A stretch of DNA of 64,000 bases, taken from NCBI RefSeq assembly GCF_000383955.1, contig NZ_KB913013.1:3429694-3493693 (forward strand), given 5' to 3'. Below are positions 52,125 to 60,498 of this stretch, piece after piece (within the stretch, counting starts at the first letter, position 1; each line of letters opens with the position of its first letter). Source of the stretch: Rudanella lutea DSM 19387. Lineage in GTDB: Bacteria; Bacteroidota; Bacteroidia; Cytophagales; Spirosomataceae. The position numbers were made by a program, and so were the translations under genes. The notes under the pieces are model-generated. The model worked only from the letters and a program-made list of their open reading frames with translations. It searched no databases and was not told the origin of the DNA.

Positions 52125-52751
52125 TCATAAGTACGCTTCGTTAACATACGTGTGTGGCCAATCTTGCCAATTTTCCACCAATTTTGCTTTGACGGGATTC
52201 TCCAAAACATATCGGATAATGTTTTCTAACTCAGCGCTATCTCGCACTACATGGTCGTAACTCTCTTGGTGCCAGAAGCTGCCCGTATGGCCAAGCAGTT
52301 TATTTGTATGACGTCCTGTATGGCTTTTGAACGATTGTAAAACCCTAAATAAAGGCCGGTCTTGCTTACCCTTATTTCGGGTATCAATGACGATATGGAT
52401 ATGATTCGACATAATGGTGTAAGCAATGAGGTCATACTGTTCTTGTTCTCTGAAATGCAGTGCTTCTTTCACTATGTTGGCAATTTCAGGCTTTGATAGC
52501 CAATAAGGGCCGTTCTGCGGATGGTCGAGGTGATGCTCAAAGTGAGCAAAGTAACGCTTTCGGTTGTCGGCTTTAAGTTGGTTCAATTGCTTTTCATCGA
52601 TTATGCTTTTCTCCAACCTTTTTTGATCCAACTCATAACGTTCCTGTATCATCGCTACTATGGCAGTAGGTATGCTCCCTGATAACCTCATGGTAATGAA
52701 GAAGACCGCTTCGGTTGGCTGGATATGAGGCAAATTTCGATGATAATGCAT
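52125..52751 (-). CDS. REP-associated tyrosine transposase (RAYT, Y1_Tnp family)
   Basis: Single-strand DNA transposase of the IS200/IS605-like Y1 family, RAYT branch. The 208-residue protein shows the metal-binding histidine motif SNHIHIVID, the conserved FKSHTGRHTNKLLG, and FWHQESYDHVVRD, where the Tyr is the expected nucleophile, then IIRYVLENPVKAKLVE. It appears intact. The start MHYHRN at 52751 is chosen: a longer frame reads into the repeat. Its usual substrates are REP hairpins such as those at either side. Confidence 0.92.
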   Translation of the reverse strand: MHYHRNLPHIQPTEAVFFITMRLSGSIPTAIVAMIQERYELDQKRLEKSIIDEKQLNQLKADNRKRYFAHFEHHLDHPQNGPYWLSKPEIANIVKEALHFREQEQYDLIAYTIMSNHIHIVIDTRNKGKQDRPLFRVLQSFKSHTGRHTNKLLGHTGSFWHQESYDHVVRDSAELENIIRYVLENPVKAKLVENWQDWPHTYVNEAYL

Positions 52752-52754
52752 ATT

Positions 52755-52870
52755 GTACAGTGAAGCGGTGCTTCGCTGAGCCGATAGGCCAACAGGCATC
52801 GCTTACTCAAGCGTTTGTTAGGCGTTTATTCATTGGCCTTGCGGCCCAGCGGAGCATCGCTCCACTGTAC
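52755..52870. repeat. Palindromic repeat flanking RAYT, distal copy
   Basis: Ends are inverted repeats (GTACAGTGAAGCGGTGC at the left, GCTCCACTGTAC at the right), and the inner part folds back with CGATAGGCC and GGCC. This is the less degraded copy. It ends three bases upstream of the RAYT start codon. Confidence 0.85.
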
Positions 52871-52879
52871 CAATCAAAA

Positions 52880-52912
52880 AGCCCGGCTCTGGATGCAGAA
52901 CCGGGCTCTTGT
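52880..52912 (-). terminator. Terminator of the class IV aminotransferase gene
   Basis: On the minus strand AGCCCGGTTCT and AGAGCCGGGCT are followed by a run of five T. Confidence 0.85.
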
Positions 52913-53042
52913 GTATTGTGTGTTGTTGCCAATTTCTTGCAAAAGCACAAAACAAACCGCATCGTTCTGCCTTATGGGCAAATCGAATGATGGTGGTGAT
53001 GTACTGTCTTTGTGCTGAACATGGTACAAAGATACAAGATGG

Positions 53043-53864
53043 CTACCATTTTGCCACAAACTCATCGAACCGTTGCAACAAAAACCGTGATTTGGGGCCA
53101 ACCTGCCCGTTGCCAATGGTGATCTCGCCAACCTGTACAATGGGTAGCACCCGTTTGGTCGAGCTGGTAGTAAAGGCCTCATCGGCATCCTGCAACTCAG
53201 AAAGCAATACGGGGCGTTCCTCCACAAAAAAGTCAGGCTTCGCCAGCTCAATCACGGTTCGGCGGGTGATACCCCGCAGAATGTGCCGGTTGGGCGTGAT
53301 GAGCGTATTTCCTTTCACCAGAAAGAAATTACTCCGGCTCAACTCGCTGATTTCGCCGTCTTTATGATAGAGCAAATCCGACGCACCAGCCGCCCGAATA
53401 GCCGGGGCTTTCAGAATTACGCGCTTGTAATCGGTGCTTTTGATCTCAGCCATATCCCGAACGTATTCGTCGAGCATCACCCGGATCCCCACTTTGTACT
53501 GCTCGCCCGGTACCGGGTGAATGTCCTCTGTGATGATCAGCAGGTTAGGCTCTCCGATACTGATGCTATCGGCCGAATAGCCGCCCGTCAGCACAAACCG
53601 AAGGGCTACATCGGCCCCACCGGCCCGGTTAACGAGATCCATCACTAAGGCGTAGGTTTCGTCTTTGCCCATGGGTAGGGGCAAGCGTAGCCCCGTGGCC
53701 GAGTTCTGAAACCGCTCCCAGTACCAGTCCCACTGAAAAGGCCGGCCGTTGTAGGTCAGGAAGTAGTCGAACAGGCCGTAGCCGCGCAACAAACTCAGGT
53801 CGGTGATACCGATGCTCAGTTCATCGACAGGTCGGATGGTGCCGTTAAGATACCCGTAGTGCAT
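53043..53864 (-). CDS. Class IV PLP-dependent aminotransferase
   Basis: Fold-type IV aminotransferase of 273 residues, related to branched-chain and D-amino-acid aminotransferases and aminodeoxychorismate lyase. Seen are LSLLRGYGLFDYFLTYNG at the start, the PLP Lys in STDYKRVILKAPAIR near residue 145, the phosphate loop SELSRSNFFLV and TSSTKRVLPIV. The substrate class cannot be chosen from sequence alone, so no symbol is given. It follows ettA by 23 bp and is followed by a terminator and the RAYT unit. Confidence 0.87.
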   Translation of the reverse strand: MHYGYLNGTIRPVDELSIGITDLSLLRGYGLFDYFLTYNGRPFQWDWYWERFQNSATGLRLPLPMGKDETYALVMDLVNRAGGADVALRFVLTGGYSADSISIGEPNLLIITEDIHPVPGEQYKVGIRVMLDEYVRDMAEIKSTDYKRVILKAPAIRAAGASDLLYHKDGEISELSRSNFFLVKGNTLITPNRHILRGITRRTVIELAKPDFFVEERPVLLSELQDADEAFTTSSTKRVLPIVQVGEITIGNGQVGPKSRFLLQRFDEFVAKW

Positions 53865-53887
53865 ACCGAAAACGATTAACGCTTTTT

Positions 53888-55555
53888 CTAAGCCAACTTC
53901 TTGTATTTGATGCGCTTGGGCGTGGCATCGGTGCCGAGCCGCTTGCGCCGGTTTTCTTCGTATTCAGAGAAGTTACCCTCAAACCAGTAAACCTGCGAAT
54001 CGCCTTCAAACGCCAGAATGTGCGTAGCTACGCGGTCGAGGAACCAACGGTCGTGGCTGATGACCACGGCGCAACCGGCGAAGTTTTCGAGACCTTCTTC
54101 CAACGCCCGGAGGGTGTTCACGTCCAGGTCGTTGGTCGGTTCGTCGAGCAACAACAGGTTACCGCCTTCCTTGAGCGCAATGGCGAGGTGTACGCGGTTG
54201 CGCTCCCCGCCTGAGAGTGTGCCCACTTTTTTCTCCTGATCCGAACCGGCAAAGTTGAAGCGGCTGCAATATGCCCGGGCGTTGGATTGCTTTCCACCGA
54301 GCATAATCCACTCGTTGCCTTCCGAGATAGTCTGGAATACCGTTTTGTCGGGGTCAAGGCCGTCGTGTTCCTGATCTACGTAAGCCAGTTTTACGGTTTC
54401 GCCCACTTCAAAGGTGCCTGCGTCGGGTTTGAGCTGACCGGTAATCAGCTTGAACAAAGTCGTTTTACCCGCGCCGTTGGGGCCAATAATGCCCACAATA
54501 CCTGCCTGTGGCAACGTAAAGTCGAGGTTTTCGTACAGCAGTTTATCGCCAAAGGCTTTGGCAACACCGTGCGCTTCAATAACCTTGGCACCGAGCCGGG
54601 GTCCGGGTGGAATAAAAATTTCGAGCTTCTGTTCGCGTTGTTGGGCGTCTTCGCTGAGGAGCTTCTCGTACGCACCCAAACGTGCTTTGGACTTAGCCTG
54701 CCGGGCCTTGGGAGCCATGCGCACCCACTCCAATTCGCGCTGAAGCGTCTTTTGGCGTTTCGATTCCGTTTTTTCCTCCTTGGCCAGGCGTTGTTCTTTC
54801 TGCTCCAGCCACGACGAGTAGTTGCCTTTCCAGGGGATACCTTCGCCCCGGTCGAGTTCGAGAATCCAGCCGGCCACATTGTCGAGGAAGTAACGGTCGT
54901 GGGTTACGGCAATCACCGTGCCTTTGTACTGCCGCAGGTGTTCTTCCAGCCACAACACCGACTCGGCATCGAGGTGGTTGGTGGGTTCGTCGAGCAACAG
55001 AACGTCGGGTTCCTGCAACAGCAGTCGGCAGAGGGCCACCCGGCGCTTTTCGCCCCCTGAGAGGGTGCTGATAAGCGCGTCGGAAGGGGGTGTCCGGAGG
55101 GCGTCCATGGCGCGCTCGAGCCGGGCGTCGAGTTCCCAGGCATTGTAGTGGTCGAGCTTCTCCTGCACCTCACCCTGCCGGGCAATAAGTTTGTCGAAAT
55201 CGGCGTCGGGATCACCGAAGGCTTCATTGATTTGATCAAACTCTTTCAGCAGGTCGACAATGGGCTGAACGCCCTCTTCCACAACCTCTTTCACGGTTTT
55301 GCTGGGGTCGAGTTGGGGCTCTTGCTCAAGCATTCCGACCGAATAACCGGGCGAAAAAACAACCTCGCCGTTGTAGTTCTTGTCGATGCCGGCAATGATG
55401 CGCAGCAAGGTAGATTTACCCGATCCATTGAGTCCCAAAACGCCGATCTTCGCGCCGTAAAAGAAGGAAAGGTATATGTTTTTTAGGATTTGTCGGTTAG
55501 GCGGAATAATTTTACTCACGCCCGCCATAGAGAAGATAATGGTTTCCTGACTCAT
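53888..55555 (-). CDS. ettA: Energy-dependent translational throttle protein EttA (ABC-F)
   Basis: ABC-F ATPase that binds the ribosomal E site and gates elongation according to energy state. Two ABC domains lie in 555 residues: Walker A GLNGSGKST and GPNGAGKTT, signature LSGGEKRR and LSGGERNR, and Walker B LLLDEPTNHLD and LLLDEPTNDLD. The linker between them is the charged P-site tip segment. The N-terminus MSQETIIFSMAGVSKIIPP is typical of EttA. A start 14 codons upstream is less likely. Confidence 0.95.
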   Translation of the reverse strand: MSQETIIFSMAGVSKIIPPNRQILKNIYLSFFYGAKIGVLGLNGSGKSTLLRIIAGIDKNYNGEVVFSPGYSVGMLEQEPQLDPSKTVKEVVEEGVQPIVDLLKEFDQINEAFGDPDADFDKLIARQGEVQEKLDHYNAWELDARLERAMDALRTPPSDALISTLSGGEKRRVALCRLLLQEPDVLLLDEPTNHLDAESVLWLEEHLRQYKGTVIAVTHDRYFLDNVAGWILELDRGEGIPWKGNYSSWLEQKEQRLAKEEKTESKRQKTLQRELEWVRMAPKARQAKSKARLGAYEKLLSEDAQQREQKLEIFIPPGPRLGAKVIEAHGVAKAFGDKLLYENLDFTLPQAGIVGIIGPNGAGKTTLFKLITGQLKPDAGTFEVGETVKLAYVDQEHDGLDPDKTVFQTISEGNEWIMLGGKQSNARAYCSRFNFAGSDQEKKVGTLSGGERNRVHLAIALKEGGNLLLLDEPTNDLDVNTLRALEEGLENFAGCAVVISHDRWFLDRVATHILAFEGDSQVYWFEGNFSEYEENRRKRLGTDATPKRIKYKKLA

Positions 55556-55642
55556 TATATGTACTGCCGTTTCGGCGGTCTGATTTGTGGTTGGCAAATA
55601 TCAAACAATTAACCCTAAGCGCAGCTTTAATTTGCTGGAAAA

Positions 55643-56920
55643 ATGGAAAACGCTTCACTGGTAGATGAATACGGTTACGTCGCAGACGGAAAGGTATTTT
55701 TGAAAGGCTACCTCCACTACCCGGATCGCCAAATTGGCGAAGTAAAAAGAACCGAGCAGGAAGCACTCGACTACTTTAAGAACCGCTTCGTTATTGCCCA
55801 AAACAAAGTTGCTCAGCTCGAACGTGAAATCGAAGAGGCTCAGAACAAAGGGTCGTACCTGACTAAACTGGTGCAGCTGCGTAAAAAGTTGACCACCTTT
55901 GATGCCATCGGGGACTTTATTCCGCTGCTCGACCGTCTCGATGCGCAGGAGTTGGTGCTGACCGATCTGATCAAACACAATCAGCTTAAAAATCTCGAAA
56001 TTAAGCGGGCGCTTATCGCCGAGGCCGAAGCCATTGTGGGTAGCGACGACTGGAAAACCACCGCCGATGCCTTGCAGGAGATCAAAATGAAGTGGATCAA
56101 AACGGGGCCGGTAGACAAGTTGCTCGATGAAGAAATTGAGGGGACCTTTACGGGCTTGCTGGATAGCTTCTTCCAGCGCCGTCGGGATTTCTTCAACGAA
56201 CAGAACAAGGTTATTCAGGAGCGTCTGGATCAATACGACGCCCTGATTCGGGAGGCCTTCAAACTCTCGCGTAGCCACAATATCGAAGAAGCCTACGGTG
56301 AAGTACGCCGACTCAACAATGCCTGGAAAGCCGTTGGTGAGGTGCCCATCAAGAAAAGTGGCAAACTCTACAAGCAATTTAAGAAAGCCACCACGATCAT
56401 CTACACGAAGTATAACGAAGCTAAAGGCATCGTTGTGGTTCCGAAAATAGATCCGCGTGTAGAAGCGCAGATGAAGATGACCGAGGAGGCCGAGCGGCTC
56501 TCGAAGCAGACCGATATTTTTGCGGCTGCCGAGCGGGCTAAAGTACTCCTCAATAGCTGGAAAGAAATCAAAGTTCCGTTTAAGTTGCAGGACAAGTCGA
56601 TCAACGAGCGTTTCCGGGCGGCCTGCGACAAAATCTTTGAATTAAGTTACCTTGGGCGCGTACTGACGCGGAAATATCCGGCCTTCGAGATGAAGAGTGA
56701 ATCGGAGCAGCTGCGTACCAAAATCCGGGAGATGGAATACTTGGTTCGTCGCGAGAAAAGCGATTTGCAAATTGCCCTGCAGGATGCAGATAGCCTGAAC
56801 CCCGATAATCCCGAAGACAAGCAGATTCTGAATAAGATCAATACCCAAAAGCGGAAGATCGCGATGAAAGAACTCATTCTGCGTGAGTTCAACAAGCGAT
56901 TGGAGACGATCGAATACTAA
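55643..56920 (+). CDS. DUF349 domain protein
   Basis: Cytoplasmic coiled-coil protein of 425 residues with repeated DUF349 segments (for example AWKAVGEVPIKKSGKLYKQF and SWKEIKVPFKLQDKSINERF). Predicted helices and heavy charge suggest an elongated structure. The function of the family is unsettled. It is divergent from ettA (87 bp between starts) and followed, across a long hairpin, by the MazG-like gene. Confidence 0.87.
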   Translation: MENASLVDEYGYVADGKVFLKGYLHYPDRQIGEVKRTEQEALDYFKNRFVIAQNKVAQLEREIEEAQNKGSYLTKLVQLRKKLTTFDAIGDFIPLLDRLDAQELVLTDLIKHNQLKNLEIKRALIAEAEAIVGSDDWKTTADALQEIKMKWIKTGPVDKLLDEEIEGTFTGLLDSFFQRRRDFFNEQNKVIQERLDQYDALIREAFKLSRSHNIEEAYGEVRRLNNAWKAVGEVPIKKSGKLYKQFKKATTIIYTKYNEAKGIVVVPKIDPRVEAQMKMTEEAERLSKQTDIFAAAERAKVLLNSWKEIKVPFKLQDKSINERFRAACDKIFELSYLGRVLTRKYPAFEMKSESEQLRTKIREMEYLVRREKSDLQIALQDADSLNPDNPEDKQILNKINTQKRKIAMKELILREFNKRLETIEY

Positions 56921-56926
56921 TCGAAC

Positions 56927-57017
56927 GATGAGTGATGAGCGATGAATGATGAGTTTACTGACGCAAGAAAAGCATGTGTGCGTCAGCAAACTCATCATTC
57001 ATCGCTCATCACTCATC
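56927..57017. repeat. Long hairpin with tandem-word arms
   Basis: Arms of 39 bp (56927-56965 and 56979-57017) differ at one position. They consist of the repeated word GATGAGT/GATGAGC/GATGAAT, then GTTTACTGACGCA, around a 13-base loop. The hairpin lies seven bases after the DUF349 stop codon and ends eight bases before the next start codon; both genes run the same way, so it may end the first transcript or mask the second start. Confidence 0.8.
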
Positions 57018-57025
57018 ACTGTTTT

Positions 57026-57385
57026 ATGACGCTGCGCGAAGCACAAGATACGGTCGATCACTGGATCAAAACGGTGGGTGTGCGCTACTTCGGCGAACTA
57101 ACCAACATGGCTATTCTAACCGAAGAGGTAGGAGAATTGGCCCGCATTATAGCCCGGCGCTACGGCGAGCAGTCGGAGAAAGAGTCGGATAAAAACCGCG
57201 ACCTCGGCGATGAAATGGCCGATGTTCTTTGGGTGCTGATCTGCCTGGCCAACCAAACCGGTGTGGACCTGACCGAAGCACTCCATAAGAATCTGGAAAA
57301 AAAGAATATCCGCGATGCCACCCGGCACAAAGAGAATCCGAAGCTGACCGGTAATCCTACTGATGTAGTTGGCTCCGGCAACTGA
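57026..57385 (+). CDS. MazG-like nucleotide pyrophosphohydrolase
   Basis: Small all-alpha NTP pyrophosphohydrolase of 119 residues. MazG-type acidic motifs are MAILTEEVGELARIIAR and DLGDEMADVLWVLICLAN, providing the E-x-x-E and E-x-x-D magnesium ligands. Such enzymes hydrolyse non-canonical or excess nucleoside triphosphates. The start MTLREAQDTVD is chosen because earlier codons lie in the hairpin. It is monocistronic or follows the DUF349 gene. Confidence 0.9.
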   Translation: MTLREAQDTVDHWIKTVGVRYFGELTNMAILTEEVGELARIIARRYGEQSEKESDKNRDLGDEMADVLWVLICLANQTGVDLTEALHKNLEKKNIRDATRHKENPKLTGNPTDVVGSGN

Positions 57386-57528
57386 TTCGAATTACTAAAA
57401 CCTCCGAGGTACTCCTTCCAGCATGAGCGAACGGTTTGTTTGACCCCAGGGCCGAACAAATCGTTCGCTCGCTGATTATAAACGTATCAGCCGTAGTTTA
57501 GCCCTGGTATTGTAAAACCAACTCTAAT

Positions 57529-58812
57529 TTGGCCTCATTACTCACGATTGTTCCGGCCGAACAGGCCGTGTCGGTTATTCAGTCGGGCAACCGGGTATTT
57601 GTGCACAGCGTGGCGCAAACCCCCCATGCTCTCATCAATGCGATGGTGGCGCAGGCCGACCGTCTGCGCGATGTTGAAATTTGTCATATTCATACCGAAG
57701 GCCCCCTGCCTTACCTCGACGCTAACCTGCAACAAAGCTTTAAGCCCAATTCCTTTTTTATTGGAGCTAACATGCGCAAGCAACTGGCGCAGGGAATCGG
57801 CGATTACGTGCCGGTGTTTCTGAGTGAGGTGCCGCTACTGTTTTCGCGCCGGATCTTGCCGGTTGATGTGGCTCTGATTCAGGTTTCGCCCCCCGATCAG
57901 CACGGGTACTGCTCGCTTGGGCCCTCGGTCGATGTGTCGCTGTCGGCCATCCGGGCGGCCAAGTACGTGATTGCGCAGGTAAACCCCCGCGTGCCTCGTA
58001 CGCACGGAGACGGTATGATTCCGGCGTCGATGATTCATGCCGCCATTGAGGTCGATGAGCCTATTTACGAAGTTCACCCCGGTACGATCGACGAAACTGA
58101 CCACAAAATTGGGCAACACGTAGCCAGTTTGGTGGAAGACGGCGCTACGCTGCAACTCGGTATCGGGGGGATTCCCAACGCAACCTTAGCCGAGCTGATT
58201 TACCACAAGGGGCTGGGTATTCATACCGAAATGTTCTCCGATGGGGTAATCGATCTGGTTGAGCGTGGGGTTATCACGGGTGAGCACAAAGCGGTATTGC
58301 CTCACCGAATTGTATCGAGTTTTGTCATGGGAACGCAGCGGGTGTACGATTTTATCAACGACAACCCGGCCGTGGTGATGAAGCAGGCCAATTATACCAA
58401 CGATACGGTCAATATCCGGCGTAACCCTAAAATGACCGCTATCAACAGCGCCATCGAAGTCGACCTGACCGGTCAGGTGTGTGCCGATACCATCGGAACC
58501 ATGCAATACTCAGGCGTGGGCGGGCAGATGGATTTTGTGCGGGGGGCGTCGCTTTCGGAAGGAGGTAAACCGATTATTGCGCTGCCCTCGGTCACGAGCA
58601 AAGGACTCAGCAAGATTGTGCCGTTTTTGAAAGAAGGGGCGGGCGTGACTACCACTCGCGCACACGTACACTACATTGTGACTGAGTACGGTATTGCTAA
58701 TCTGTATGGGCAAAACCTGCGGCAACGGGCGCGGGCACTTATTCAGATTGCCCACCCCGATCATCGCGAAGAACTCGAACGACAGGCGTACGCCCGTTTC
58801 GGAAGTGTGTAG
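57529..58812 (+). CDS. Acetyl-CoA hydrolase / 4-hydroxybutyrate CoA-transferase family protein
   Basis: Class of CoA-transferases or thioesterases with a catalytic Glu. Seen are SVAQTPHALINAMV, FSRRILPVDVALIQVSPPD, LGIGGIPNATLAELIYHKG, the Glu-containing GIHTEMFSDGVIDL, and GGKPIIALPSVTSKG with TTRAHVHYIVTEYG. Length 427 is normal. Start is TTG at 57529, since no ATG lies nearby in frame. Function could be acetate/succinate CoA exchange; specificity is not decided by sequence. Convergent with lpdA. Confidence 0.85.
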   Translation: MASLLTIVPAEQAVSVIQSGNRVFVHSVAQTPHALINAMVAQADRLRDVEICHIHTEGPLPYLDANLQQSFKPNSFFIGANMRKQLAQGIGDYVPVFLSEVPLLFSRRILPVDVALIQVSPPDQHGYCSLGPSVDVSLSAIRAAKYVIAQVNPRVPRTHGDGMIPASMIHAAIEVDEPIYEVHPGTIDETDHKIGQHVASLVEDGATLQLGIGGIPNATLAELIYHKGLGIHTEMFSDGVIDLVERGVITGEHKAVLPHRIVSSFVMGTQRVYDFINDNPAVVMKQANYTNDTVNIRRNPKMTAINSAIEVDLTGQVCADTIGTMQYSGVGGQMDFVRGASLSEGGKPIIALPSVTSKGLSKIVPFLKEGAGVTTTRAHVHYIVTEYGIANLYGQNLRQRARALIQIAHPDHREELERQAYARFGSV

Positions 58813-58830
58813 AGAAGGCGGAGGAAGGAG

Positions 58831-58897
58831 GAAAGGAAAATGGAGGAAGGGAGAACGGCACACTTGCGACCCTTCTCCCTTCCTCCATTTTCCTTTC
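58831..58897. terminator. Purine-first hairpin between convergent genes (4)
   Basis: Perfect 25-bp arms (58831-58855 and 58873-58897) reading GAAAGGAAAATGGAGGAAGG onwards, and further imperfect pairing outside. It fills the 92-bp gap between the CoA-transferase gene and lpdA. Confidence 0.82.
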
Positions 58898-58904
58898 TCC
58901 TCTT

Positions 58905-60308
58905 TTACATATTAATAGCCCGGTTGCCGGTAGCGGCCAAACAAGCCTCTTTGAAGGCCTCGGTGTAGGTCGGGTGGGCGTGCGACATGCGCGAGATGTC
59001 TTCGGCTGAGGCCCGGTACTCAAGAGCTACTACGGCTTCGGCAATCATGTCGGCAGCGCGGGGACCAATGATATGAACGCCCAGAATCTCGTCGGTTTCT
59101 TTGTCGGCCAATACTTTTACCAGCCCGTCGATGTCCATACTGGCGCGGGCGCGGCCCAACGCCTTAAACGGAAACGACCCGGTTTTGTACGATTTGCCTA
59201 ATTCCTTCAGTTCTTCTTCGGTGTAACCTACGGCGGCTACTTCAGGCCAGGTGTACACCACGTTCGGGATGAGCCGGTAGTGGATGTGCGGTTTCTGACC
59301 GGCAATGGTTTCGGCAATAAATACGCCTTCTTCTTCGGCTTTGTGCGCCAGCATAGCCCCCCGAATCACGTCGCCCAGAGCGAAGATGTGCGGTACGGCC
59401 GTGCGGAGGTTATCGTCGACTTCAATCTTGCCCCGGTTGTCGGTTTTCAGACCGGCCGCTTCCAGATTCAGGCCTTCGGTGTATGGTTTCCGACCTACCG
59501 AAACAAGGCAATAGTCGCCCGTGAGCGTCATTTGCTCGCCCTTGGGGGTGTCGATGTTTACAGTCACCTCATCGCCATTGCGTACTACCGAGGTTACCTT
59601 GTGGTTGAAATAGAAGTCGGCGCCCAGTTTTTTAACGGCCTTTTGCAGTTCCTTACCCATGGTTTTGTCCATGGTCGGGATCATTGAATCCGCAAACTCG
59701 ACAAACGACACTTTTGCACCCAAACGGGCGTACACCGACCCCAACTCGGCCCCGATTACGCCCGCCCCGATAATAATCAGGTGTTTGGGAACTTCGCTCA
59801 GCTTAAGGGCTTCGGTCGAGGTAATAATACGCTCCTTGTCGAGTGGCATCGATGGGAACGCCATAGGCTTCGAGCCGGTCGAGATGACGATGTTCTTGCC
59901 TTTGATGGTTTCTTCGCCCCCTTCGTTCCTGGCAATTTTAACGGTGTTAGCGTCTACAAATGAGCCCAGACCGAAGTACGTGTCGATCTTGTTTTTCTTC
60001 ATCAGAAAAACGATGCCCTTCGTGGTCTGATCGACAACCTCCTGCTTGCGCTTGATCATCTGCCCCAGATCCACGGCCAGATTATCGAGCTTAATACCGT
60101 GTTCGGCAAAGGTATGGCTGGCATTGTAGTAGTGCTCCGATGAGTCGAGCAGGGCCTTCGATGGAATACAGCCAACGTTGAGGCAGGTGCCGCCGAGGGT
60201 GTTGTATTTTTCAATAATGGCCGTTTTGAGGCCCAATTGAGCACAACGAATAGCGCCCGTGTAACCACCCGGTCCGGCGCCGATAAAGATAACGTCGTAT
60301 TCTTGCAT
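58905..60308 (-). CDS. lpdA: Dihydrolipoyl dehydrogenase
   Basis: E3 component of the 2-oxoacid dehydrogenase complexes and glycine cleavage system; it reoxidises dihydrolipoamide with NAD+. FAD motif VIFIGAGPGGYTGAIRCAQLG, redox-active disulfide in GGTCLNVGCIPSKALL, NAD motif IIIGAGVIGAELGSVYARLG, the FAD contact FALGDVIRG, and the C-terminal His-Glu pair in AHPTYTEAFKE. Length 467 is standard. No E1 or E2 gene is adjacent. Start is MQEYDVIF; a longer start is unneeded. Confidence 0.96.
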   Translation of the reverse strand: MQEYDVIFIGAGPGGYTGAIRCAQLGLKTAIIEKYNTLGGTCLNVGCIPSKALLDSSEHYYNASHTFAEHGIKLDNLAVDLGQMIKRKQEVVDQTTKGIVFLMKKNKIDTYFGLGSFVDANTVKIARNEGGEETIKGKNIVISTGSKPMAFPSMPLDKERIITSTEALKLSEVPKHLIIIGAGVIGAELGSVYARLGAKVSFVEFADSMIPTMDKTMGKELQKAVKKLGADFYFNHKVTSVVRNGDEVTVNIDTPKGEQMTLTGDYCLVSVGRKPYTEGLNLEAAGLKTDNRGKIEVDDNLRTAVPHIFALGDVIRGAMLAHKAEEEGVFIAETIAGQKPHIHYRLIPNVVYTWPEVAAVGYTEEELKELGKSYKTGSFPFKALGRARASMDIDGLVKVLADKETDEILGVHIIGPRAADMIAEAVVALEYRASAEDISRMSHAHPTYTEAFKEACLAATGNRAINM

Positions 60309-60498
60309 AGGGTAATAGTCGTATGTTCGATGGCCTCTCATCAAGTGGGAAACCATTCATTTATAAAGCGTTCGCGGGGCGAATTTCGTTCAGATTTTGA
60401 TTCTTCCCGGCACAATGACGCTTTTTTGTTGGGGAATGGCATTTTGGTTAGGGTACGTACATAACCAGACCGGGTATTTGGGCGTTAAAACAGATGAA

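Larger units (their letters stand above)
52001..52870. mobile_element. REPtron-like unit: RAYT gene between two palindromic repeats
   Basis: A REP-associated tyrosine transposase gene lies between two directly repeated palindromic elements of about 116 bp. This is the known arrangement of REP elements around their RAYT. The unit lies directly upstream of hisH. Confidence 0.75.
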
